Assembly (NCBI RefSeq): GCF_040882025.1
Contig: NZ_JBBECC010000156.1
Span: 1 to 16,347 of the forward strand
Reading direction: 5' to 3'
DNA length: 16,347 nucleotides
Source: Parvibaculum sp040882025
Lineage (GTDB): Bacteria; Pseudomonadota; Alphaproteobacteria; Parvibaculales; Parvibaculaceae
The notes beneath the pieces were generated by a model, which was given only the letters and a program-made list of their open reading frames with translations, made no database searches and was not told where the DNA came from. Made by a program: the position numbers and the translations under genes. The first letter of the stretch is position 1. Each line of letters begins with the position of its first letter. Positions 1 through 7,291 of the stretch are shown piece after piece.

Positions 1-1926
1 AATGCCGATGACGTGAACATCGTTCTCGATCGCATCGCGCGCCGCTTCCTCCGGTGTTTGAAAAAGCGGGCCCACATCCACGTCGAAGCCGAGGTCGGCA
101 AAAGCCGTGGCGATCACCTTCGCGCCGCGATCGTGTCCGTCCTGTCCCATTTTCACGACCAGCATGCGCGGACGCCGGCCTTCGGCTTCGGCAAAAGCCT
201 CGATCTCCCTGGAAATCTGCATGAAGCCCTCGTCTCCCTCATAGGCTTGCGCATAGACACCCGAGATTGATTTGATCTCGGCACGGTGCCGACCGAACAC
301 TTCTTCCATTGCATCGGAAATCTCGCCGACAGTCGCGCGCGCGCGCGCCGCATCGATCGCGAGTGCCAGAAGATTTCCATTGCCTCGGGCACCCTCGGTG
401 AGCGCGGCAAGCGCTGCACGACATTTTGCCTCGTCCCGCTCCGCACGCACCTTCTTCAGGCGCGCGACCTGCGCCTCACGCACCCTGGCATTGTCGATGT
501 CGAGAATTTCGAGCGAGTCTTCTTTCGACAGGCGGTATTTATTGACCCCGACGATGACTTCCTCGCCGCGGTCGATGCGGGCCTGTTTGCGTGCCGCAGC
601 CTCTTCGATCTTGAGCTTCGGCATCCCCGTAGCAACCGCTTTGGTCATGCCGCCAAGCTCCTCGACTTCCTCGATCAGCTTCCAGGCCTCGCTCGCCAGA
701 GAATGTGTGAGGCTTTCCATGTAGTAGGAGCCTCCCAACGGATCGATCACATTGGTGATGCCGGTCTCATGCTGTATGACGAGCTGGGTGTTGCGAGCGA
801 TGCGGGCTGAGAAATCGGTCGGCAAGGCGATCGCCTCATCCAGCGCGTTGGTATGAAGCGATTGGGTTCCGCCGAGAATCGCCGCCATCGCTTCGATCGT
901 CGTGCGAATGACGTTGTTGTAGGGGTCCTGTTCAGTGAGCGACACGCCCGAGGTCTGGCAATGCGTGCGTAGCATCGACGATTTCACATCCTTCGGTCCG
1001 AACTCGGCCATGATCTTCGACCACAGGAACCGAGCCGCACGAAGTTTCGCCACCTCCATGAAGAAGTTCATGCCGATGGCAAAGAAGAAGGAGAGACGGG
1101 GCGCAAACTCATCGACATCGAGACCCGCGGCCAGTGCCGCGCGCACATATTCGCGCCCATCGGCAAGCGTGAAGGCAAGCTCCTGCACCTGCGTCGCACC
1201 CGCTTCCTGCATGTGATAGCCGGAGATCGAGATCGTGTTGAACTTGGGCATATGACGGGAACAGAAGCCGATGATGTCGGCAACGATCCGCATCGAAGGC
1301 TCGGGCGGGTAAATATAAGTATTGCGAACCATGAACTCCTTCAGAATATCGTTCTGAATGGTTCCCGAGAGTTGGTCCGGCCTCACACCCGCTTCTTCCG
1401 CCGCAACGATGTAATTGGCTAAAATGGGAATAACGGCACCGTTCATCGTCATCGACACCGACATTTCATCGAGCGGTATGCTGTCAAAGAGGATCTTCAT
1501 ATCCTCGACCGAATCGATTGCAACGCCGGCTTTGCCGACATCGCCAACGACGCGCGGATGATCACTGTCGTAGCCGCGATGAGTGGCGAGATCGAAAGCA
1601 ACCGAAAGGCCTTTCTGACCGCCGGCGAGATTGCGCCGATAGAAAGCGTTCGATTCTTCCGCAGTCGAAAAGCCAGCATATTGCCGGATAGTCCATGGAC
1701 GCCCGACATACATCGTCGCCTGTGGCCCGCGCGTATAAGGAGCAAAGCCCGGCAGCGTATCGACGTTGTAGCCTTCGGTCGCCAGTTGCTCCAGATCGGC
1801 AGCTGTATAGAGCGGCTTGACGCCAATGCCTTCCGGTGTTTTCCAGACAAGTGATTCCGAGCCGGCACCTTTGGTTTGCTTGCTGACTGCGGCTTCCCAG
1901 TCCTGAAGCGTCTTTTCATCGGCCAT
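1..1926 (-). CDS. scpA: methylmalonyl-CoA mutase, C-terminus cut by window edge
   Basis: This gene interconverts (R)-methylmalonyl-CoA and succinyl-CoA with adenosylcobalamin, the last step of propionyl-CoA assimilation, in the cytoplasm. The frame stays open for 642 codons from the ATG at 1926 to the left edge. Residues 79-93 (TIRQYAGFSTAEESN) are the substrate-channel signature. The Tyr at about 83, where isobutyryl-CoA mutases carry Phe, argues for methylmalonyl-CoA as substrate. The stretch RIARNTQLVIQHETG matches the mutase family signature. The C-terminal B12 domain begins near residue 585 and has the DxHxxG cobalt-ligating motif as DGHDRG with His598. Family members run to about 710-720 residues, so roughly 70-80 are missing. 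Only a weak GAGTGAAG purine stretch precedes the start. The gene is divergent from the lipoprotein gene. Function is secure; whether it works alone or with a small subunit cannot be seen. Confidence 0.96.
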   Translation of the reverse strand, partial: MADEKTLQDWEAAVSKQTKGAGSESLVWKTPEGIGVKPLYTAADLEQLATEGYNVDTLPGFAPYTRGPQATMYVGRPWTIRQYAGFSTAEESNAFYRRNLAGGQKGLSVAFDLATHRGYDSDHPRVVGDVGKAGVAIDSVEDMKILFDSIPLDEMSVSMTMNGAVIPILANYIVAAEEAGVRPDQLSGTIQNDILKEFMVRNTYIYPPEPSMRIVADIIGFCSRHMPKFNTISISGYHMQEAGATQVQELAFTLADGREYVRAALAAGLDVDEFAPRLSFFFAIGMNFFMEVAKLRAARFLWSKIMAEFGPKDVKSSMLRTHCQTSGVSLTEQDPYNNVIRTTIEAMAAILGGTQSLHTNALDEAIALPTDFSARIARNTQLVIQHETGITNVIDPLGGSYYMESLTHSLASEAWKLIEEVEELGGMTKAVATGMPKLKIEEAAARKQARIDRGEEVIVGVNKYRLSKEDSLEILDIDNARVREAQVARLKKVRAERDEAKCRAALAALTEGARGNGNLLALAIDAARARATVGEISDAMEEVFGRHRAEIKSISGVYAQAYEGDEGFMQISREIEAFAEAEGRRPRMLVVKMGQDGHDRGAKVIATAFADLGFDVDVGPLFQTPEEAARDAIENDVHVIGI

Positions 1927-1971
1927 CTTGTCTTCACTCGCTCGAAATCTCTCGGAAATTCCCTTGTGGCT

Positions 1972-1998
1972 ATTGTAACATAGCGCCACCGATCCCAA
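1972..1998 (-). promoter_or_regulatory. possible promoter of the mutase gene
   Basis: On the minus strand, TTGGGA (1998-1993) and TACAAT (1977-1972) lie 15 bases apart, about 45 bases upstream of the mutase start. The -10 is good, while the spacing is short and the -35 mediocre, so this is a candidate only. Confidence 0.25.
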
Positions 1999-2024
1999 AA
2001 AGCGGCTGGAGTATCGGGGAACAG

Positions 2025-2047
2025 CCGGGCAGGGTCAAACTGCCCGG
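2025..2047. repeat. perfect 8-base inverted repeat in the divergent intergenic region
   Basis: CCGGGCAG (2025-2032) and CTGCCCGG (2040-2047) are exact inverted copies around a 7-base centre (GGTCAAA). The element sits between the divergent mutase and lipoprotein genes, about 100 bases from the mutase start and 150 from the lipoprotein start. No T-run follows on either strand, so it is not an ordinary terminator. It could be an operator or an RNA hairpin in a leader. The rest of 1927-2198 shows no gene. Confidence 0.5.
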
Positions 2048-2198
2048 AAGGATGGGAACGAAGCCACAATTCCGCTGCGTCAGATCGCGCGAAATCGCGT
2101 CGGCGCTCTGGTCGCTGTTTGATACATGCCTTACGGTGAGGCTAATCGGATAAGCCGCGCCCCGCATTTGGCGCGATCGGAGAAAATCAAGGGGGAGA

Positions 2199-2897
2199 AT
2201 GTCTGTGACCCGAGTTCGTCCAACCGCGCCAGCAATGACAATTGTCGCGCTTTGTCTAATGGCATTTGCGATTGCCGCCTGCAGCGGCGGAGGTGCGGCC
2301 CGCAAGCGCGATTCCGAGGGACGCGTGTTGCCGACACTGGCGGAGCAGGATCCGACGGGAACGCTGTATGCAAAATCCGTCAGTGACGCAGCGCGCGGCG
2401 AATGCGATGAACGAACCCTTGATGTGCTGACCTGTTTTTCCTATCGCGGGCACGGATATGAAGGCGCTCAAACAGCGCTCGGCCAGTGCCTGATCGCCAC
2501 AGGCGACAACACCGAAGGACTTGATTGGATACGCCGCGCCGCCGACGCGGGTTGGCCCGACGCACAAAAGCTTCTCGCGCAAATATTGCTTGCCGGAGAT
2601 GTTGCCACGCGCGACGGCGTGGAAGCAGCCAAATGGGCAAAACTATACAGCCGCAATCCGTCCCTTCTCTCGCTCGGCGTGCAACCCGACCGGAACCTTG
2701 CTCTCGCCTTTCAGGGCGAAATCACATCGGAGCAAAACACCGAGGCGGACAGGCGCGTCGCCGCATGGGTGCCGCGTTACTGGGCCCCGACGAGTCAGGT
2801 TGACCAGCGTGTGCAGCGTAGCTGCGAAGTCGAGGGTCGCCGCCCTCCGCCCGCGCGCCAGGATGTGCCGCTCATAACGGTGCCGGAGGTCTACTAG
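2199..2897 (+). CDS. Sel1-repeat lipoprotein of unknown function
   Basis: This is a predicted lipoprotein of 232 residues. It has a basic N-terminus (Arg5, Arg7), a hydrophobic stretch at 14-27 and a lipobox IAAC with Cys28, so it should be exported and lipid-anchored. The mature part carries a Sel1-like segment (GLDWIRRAADAGWPDAQKLL) followed by a partial one (EAAKWAKLY). Such helical repeats usually mediate protein-protein contacts. The C-terminus is proline-rich and unassigned. The GGGGGAG Shine-Dalgarno at 2191-2197 lies only one base before the ATG at 2199, but seven bases before an in-frame GTG at 2205, so translation may really start at 2205; the signal peptide is unaffected. The gene appears to stand alone, in the same direction as the kinase 160 bases downstream. 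No specific role can be named. Confidence 0.85.
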   Translation: MSVTRVRPTAPAMTIVALCLMAFAIAACSGGGAARKRDSEGRVLPTLAEQDPTGTLYAKSVSDAARGECDERTLDVLTCFSYRGHGYEGAQTALGQCLIATGDNTEGLDWIRRAADAGWPDAQKLLAQILLAGDVATRDGVEAAKWAKLYSRNPSLLSLGVQPDRNLALAFQGEITSEQNTEADRRVAAWVPRYWAPTSQVDQRVQRSCEVEGRRPPPARQDVPLITVPEVY

Positions 2898-3059
2898 GAG
2901 CCGTCTGTAGCGCATCTTCGAGACGGGCGCGGCGCAGCCATTTCGGGGCGCAATACCGGCCGTTTTTCGCCCGGAATGTCGTATTCAGGGAAACTTTACC
3001 TCCCTCCCGTAAACCTCGTAGCACGTGGGGTTCTAACCTGGGGGAGGAGCCCCGTTCAG
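2898..3059 (+). other. intergenic region before the histidine kinase
   Basis: No gene is seen here. An imperfect hairpin (CCGGCCG at 2956-2962, loop TTTTT, CGCCCGG at 2968-2974, one C:C mismatch) has no trailing T-run. A strong Shine-Dalgarno GGGGGAGGAG at 3040-3049 ends ten bases before the ATG at 3060 and decides the kinase start. Confidence 0.5.
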
Positions 3060-5623
3060 ATGCCCGGCACGCCAACGGACATGAAACCATCCGCGGGGAT
3101 CGAGGTGAGGCCCGCACCATCGTCCTTCGACAGCGTCTCCGGAAGCGGTGCCCTGCCGGAAGCGGATGCCCGTGCCCGCCGCATTCGTCTCGAGCTTTAC
3201 CGCTCGGTGATGAAAACCTTCCGCACACTCCCCGTCTATTTTCCGGCTATCGTGGGTGCGGTCGCTATCGCCTTCGAATCCGTCGCGCCCGTCGCCGTCA
3301 TCGTCGTATGGTGGCTTGTCATAGCGGCGATACACATCGAATACGCGATTTTCCAGAAGCGTTTTTTTGCGGCCGACGAGAACACGACGGACCCGGAGCC
3401 GTGGATAACAGCAACGGCAATCCGCTATTGGATCACAAACATCGTCTGGATCGGCCTCATCCCGCTCTTCTGGCAAGCCGATGGCAACATCCAGAACCTT
3501 GCCATCCTGATGATTTTCGTCCTTCACGTTGTAGTGTCGACGCAGACGGCGTTTCCCGTCGCAGCGCTGTTGATTGCATCGACGCTGCCGGTCATGACGG
3601 CTGTTGTTGTTGTCGGCATCTCCACCACCGAGCAGACGTTCGTGGCCATCGGCCTTGCCTGCATTCCCACTTATCTTTACCTGGCGCGTATCGCACAACA
3701 ACAAAGAGCTGCGGCGACGGAAACGCTCGAACTGCGCTTCCGAAACAACGACCTTATTCTCGACCTGGAACGCGCGCACGACATGTCGGAAACGGCACGC
3801 CTTCAGGCAGAAGAAGCGAACGCGCAACTGCTGCGCCGCGAACACCACTTTCGCGCGCTGGTCGAAAACGCCTTCGATGTTGTGCTGGTCACCAATGAGG
3901 ACGGCATTATTCAATATGCATCGCCCGCAGCCGGGAAAATCGGCATCCCGCCCGACGCGCTGGTGGGCCTCAACGGCATCGACCTCCTGTCGCCGGAACA
4001 GCAGGAAACACTGCGCCAGGATGCCATCGACGCCGATGGCGCGGCGCCATCGCCAGCCCGTACCTACGAACTCGTTATACCCCGATATGAAAACGACAAG
4101 ACCATTTGGGTCGAGGCAACGATCACCAACCTGCTCAGGGACGAAAACGTCCGTGGTTTTGTCGTCAACCTCCGCGATATCACACAGCGCAAGCGCGCTG
4201 AAACCGAGCAGCGAAGTCAGTTCCAGGTCCTTCAGGCTCTCGCGACCGGCTTGACACTCGATGAGGTAATGTCACTTCTGGCGCTGGGCGCGGAAGAGTC
4301 GAACCCGGGCGCGCGCGCCGCTGTCTTTCTGCTCGACGGCGACGAGAATCTCATCACCTGCGCCGCGCCTAACCTGCCGGCTGACTTCGCCGAATGGGTC
4401 GNNNNNNNNNNNNNNNNNNNNNNNNNNNNNNNNNNNNNNNNNNNNNNNNNNNNNNNNNNNNNNNNNNNNNNNNNNNNNNNNNNNNNNNNNNNNNNNNNNN
4501 NAATCTCATCACCTGCGCCGCGCCTAACCTGCCGGCTGACTTCGCCGAATGGGTCGCCATATTCTGGAAGGAACAAAGGACACGTGGCTTCGGTACCATG
4601 GCGCGGGCCGGTCAGAAAATTATCACCACGGATCTGCAGAACGAACGCCATGGCAGCGGTATGGCGCCCTATATGCGCAAAGCGGGCATTCAAACCATCT
4701 GGTTCCAGCCCATCATGTCTCGCAACGATCGCGTCGTCGGCGCCTTTGCCATGTATTTCCCGGACGCCCGGGAACCAGGCAGATGGGAAGACGCCTATCT
4801 GCTTGGTGCCGCGCATCTGGCGGGAATCGCCATCGAGCGCCGCCAGGCCGAGCGGGGACTGAAACAGGCGACCGAGAGCGCCGAAATGGCCAACCGCGCC
4901 AAAACCAAGTTCCTGGCCAACATGAGTCACGAGCTACGCACACCGCTGAACGCGATCATCGGCTTCTCCGAAATCATGCGCGACGGGATGTTCGGCCCGC
5001 TCGGCAATGAGCGCTATCGGGAATATGCGGTGGATATCCACGATAGCGGACGGCACCTGCTCAATGTCATCGACGATATTCTCGATATCTCGAAGATCGA
5101 AGCCGGCCGCTACGCCATCGAAGAACAGGACGTCGACCTCGCAGACGTCCTGCACTGGTCCGCCGAGATGATGCGGGCCCGAACGATGGACAAGAAGCAA
5201 AAGGTATCGCTCGGCCTCCCCGACAACATGCCGCGCATCTGTGCCGATCAGCGAGCCATGCGGCAGATCATGCTGAACCTGCTGTCGAATGCAGCGAAGT
5301 TCACGCCTGCGGAAGGGAGGATCGATGTCGCGGTCGGTTTGACGGATACCGGCGATCTCAGTGTTGCCGTATGCGACACGGGGATCGGCATTCCAGCCGA
5401 CAAACTGGGCGAAGTGATGGAACCCTTCGGCCAGGTCGACGACACCAACGCCCGCCAGCATGGCGGTACCGGTCTCGGCCTGCCGATCACCAAATCGCTG
5501 ATCGAGATGCATGGCGGTGATTTCCGCCTCAAAAGCACCGTCGGCGTCGGCACAACGGCGACGATGATATTGCCCGCATCGCGTCTCATATGGACGGAAA
5601 AAAGCGAAGCCGCCGCCCGCTAG
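3060..5623 (+). CDS. membrane sensor histidine kinase (PAS-GAF-HisKA-HATPase), split only by an assembly gap
   Basis: This is a hybrid-free sensor kinase that should phosphorylate a response regulator encoded elsewhere. Reading through the N gap after removing 155 bases (100 Ns plus one copy of a 55-base duplicate) gives one frame of 802 residues. Residues 57-208 hold about six membrane segments. A short coiled coil leads to a PAS domain at about 261-375 and a GAF domain at about 395-545. The HisKA motif FLANMSHELRTPLN carries phosphoacceptor His572. The ATPase boxes are N (NLLSNAAKFT, Asn688), G1 (DTGIG, 721), F (EPFGQ) and G2 (GGTGLGL, 750). The helix after the His box (FGPLG, SGRHLL, SKIEAGR) resembles the PleC/DivJ/PdhS group. 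The start at 3060 is chosen for its Shine-Dalgarno; an upstream ATG at 2976 has none. No response regulator is adjacent. The stimulus is unknown. Confidence 0.93.
4347..4556 (+). repeat. 55-base duplicate flanking an N gap (unmerged contig overlap)
   Basis: Bases 4347-4401 and 4502-4556 are identical over 55 bases, one copy ending at the first N and the other starting right after the last. The offset of 155 is not a multiple of three and breaks the kinase frame. Removing it joins the two halves perfectly within the GAF domain. This is an assembly artefact, not a biological repeat. Confidence 0.95.
4402..4501. other. assembly gap, 100 Ns, probably spurious
   Basis: A run of exactly 100 N lies inside the kinase GAF domain. 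Because the flanks overlap by 55 identical bases, the gap probably has no missing sequence. Confidence 0.97.
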
Positions 5624-5649
5624 ACGTCGGCGACCTCGCTCAACCGGTT

Positions 5650-6945
5650 CTATTCGGCCGCTTTTTTCTGCCGCTCGCTGGCACCGATAAAGCCGAACAG
5701 ATGCCCCCCAACCTTGCGCATCTGGATTTCTTCCGAACCTTCGGTAATCCGGTAGCGGCGGTGATGGCGATAGATATGCTCGAACGGCTTGTGGCGCGAA
5801 TAACCCATGCCGCCATGCACCTGAATAGCGAGATCCGCCGCCTGACAGACAAGCCGGTTTGCGCGATAGTTGCACATCGACACCTTGTCGGAGAGATAGC
5901 GCGCGACGTCCTTCTTTGACATCTGATCCATCTGCCATGCCGTCTTGTAGACGAGGTTCCGGATCATCTCGCATTCCGTATGCGCTTCGATCAGCGGGAA
6001 CTGTATCGCCTGGTTGGCGGCCAGCGGCTTGCCGAAGGGCTTGCGCTGCTTGGCGTATTTGACGCTCTCGTTGATACAGAACTGCGCTGCACCGACGCCA
6101 GATGCCGCCTGGCGAATGCGGTTCTCATGCACGAAGTGCTGCGCGAGTTCGAGCCCACGCTCGGGATCGCCCAGAATTGAATCTTCCGGCACCCATACAT
6201 TGGTGAAGGAGACGCGCGGATGATCCGTCGGCATGTTGAAGGTCCAGAGATATTCCTCGATCTTGACGCCGGGCGTATCCGTCGGAACGATAAAACAGGT
6301 AATGCCCAGCGGGTCGCCGTCCTGCCCGCTGGTGCGCGCGAACACGAAGTCATGCGTCGCGACATGCATGCCCGTGTTCCACATCTTCATCCCGTTGATG
6401 ACCCAGCCATCCTTGCCGTCGCGCTTTTCACGGCGGCCCCGCGTTTCCATCCAGGTCGCGTCCGAGCCATGCTCGGGCTCGGTCAGGCCGAAAGCGACGC
6501 GGACCGAACCGTCAAGTGAACCGGGAATGAATGTCTTCCGTTGCTCTTCGGTACCGAAATCACGAAACATCAGCACGGTCGGAAAATTGCCGACGACGGA
6601 CGTTTCGTTCTGGAGGTCGTTGAAGAGGCCAAGGCCCTTGGCCGCCAGATGCTCGCGGATGACCGCCATACCGAGATTGGTACCGTCCTTGCCGCCATAC
6701 TCCTTGGGCAACGCGTAACGCAAATGCCCCGCCTTGTCCGCAAGCTTGCGCATCTGGCCGAGCAGCGCCTCCCAGTCGTGGCGCGGCAGGCCCTGATTGT
6801 CCCAATCGGTGCGCGCATGCTCACGGCGATGATCGAAAAAACGCTCGTTATCGTCCCGCGCTTGCAGCGGCTTGATCTCCTTGTCGATGAAGTCGTCAAG
6901 CACATGGAGATAGTCGATGATCTCCTTGGGGATCGTGAAATCCAT
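5650..6945 (-). CDS. acyl-CoA dehydrogenase family protein
   Basis: This is a 431-residue FAD enzyme that should introduce an alpha-beta double bond in an acyl-CoA thioester and pass electrons to electron-transfer flavoprotein, in the cytoplasm. The family order is visible: a helical N-terminal domain, the substrate/FAD signature VAFGLTEPEHGSD, the KMWNTG beta domain, and a C-terminal helical domain with VHGGMGYSRH. The segment RITEGSEEIQM carries Glu402 in the place of the medium-chain-type catalytic base. Length is slightly above the usual 380-400, with a longer N-terminal helical part as in ACAD10/11-like proteins. The start is supported by GGGAGGA a few bases upstream. It converges with the kinase, with 26 bases between stop codons, and is divergent from the helicase. 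Substrate chain length cannot be read from the sequence. Confidence 0.93.
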   Translation of the reverse strand: MDFTIPKEIIDYLHVLDDFIDKEIKPLQARDDNERFFDHRREHARTDWDNQGLPRHDWEALLGQMRKLADKAGHLRYALPKEYGGKDGTNLGMAVIREHLAAKGLGLFNDLQNETSVVGNFPTVLMFRDFGTEEQRKTFIPGSLDGSVRVAFGLTEPEHGSDATWMETRGRREKRDGKDGWVINGMKMWNTGMHVATHDFVFARTSGQDGDPLGITCFIVPTDTPGVKIEEYLWTFNMPTDHPRVSFTNVWVPEDSILGDPERGLELAQHFVHENRIRQAASGVGAAQFCINESVKYAKQRKPFGKPLAANQAIQFPLIEAHTECEMIRNLVYKTAWQMDQMSKKDVARYLSDKVSMCNYRANRLVCQAADLAIQVHGGMGYSRHKPFEHIYRHHRRYRITEGSEEIQMRKVGGHLFGFIGASERQKKAAE

Positions 6946-7006
6946 ATTGTCCTCCCGGGGGTGTCGCCGGCCTCTGACGGGCCTGATGGCAAATGTCCAT
7001 GATCGT

Positions 7007-7023
7007 CACTATAGACCGCGGTC
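7007..7023 (-). promoter_or_regulatory. possible dehydrogenase promoter with adjoining palindromic operator
   Basis: On the minus strand, TATAGT (a -10-like hexamer) directly follows the perfect palindrome GACCGCGGTC at 7014-7023. The palindrome would fall in the -10/-35 spacer, a usual place for a repressor site. The -35 is weak. The distance to the dehydrogenase start is about 60 bases. Confidence 0.3.
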
Positions 7024-7040
7024 CAGTATCGGAAAGGGCC

Positions 7041-7073
7041 TCCGGGCGCGGCTCGAAAGCACAACCGCCCGGA
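7041..7073. repeat. 8-base inverted repeat
   Basis: TCCGGGCG (7041-7048) and CGCCCGGA (7066-7073) are exact inverted copies 17 bases apart, with a small inner GCT/AGC pairing around CGAA. There is no T-run on either side. It could be a protein site or a leader hairpin. Confidence 0.45.
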
Positions 7074-7291
7074 CGCTGCGGAAGGCGTGGCAATATTTTC
7101 CGTTAATAATTTGTCTGCCTAACGTGTTGCCCAGCCACAAGATTTAGCCGTGAACGAAGACGGAAGACGAACAGGTCAGCGATTCGGACCCGGTTCGTTC
7201 GCCCAATATTCCTGTGCTTAAAGCAGGGTCGGTTAACGGCGGCACGTCCTTGCCTTTGGCTTCTTTTGCTCCGAAGGTGCGCCTTGAAAAC

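Larger units (their letters stand above)
6946..7291. other. divergent intergenic region between dehydrogenase and helicase
   Basis: These 346 bases hold no convincing gene. They contain the dehydrogenase Shine-Dalgarno, a 10-base palindrome at 7014-7023, an 8-base inverted repeat at 7041-7048/7066-7073 and an AT-rich patch at about 7092-7112 (TTAATAAT) that may lie near the helicase promoter. An in-frame GTG at 7214 would extend the helicase by 26 residues but has no ribosome site. Confidence 0.5.

Noticed and set aside
337..347. Alternating CG run
   Set aside because: It encodes ordinary Ala-Arg codons of the mutase (ARARATV) and is too short to matter.
2988..3012. EcfG-type general stress promoter (GGAAC - 16/17 - CGTT) before the kinase
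   Set aside because: GGAAA and CGTA are present but with wrong bases and a spacer of about 14.
2976..3059. Upstream ATG start for the kinase
   Set aside because: No ribosome site precedes it, and a strong GGGGGAGGAG sits inside this stretch at the right distance from the ATG at 3060.
3033..3914. A 293-codon minus-strand frame opposite the kinase
   Set aside because: It is a shadow of the membrane and PAS region, Arg/Asp-rich without domains.
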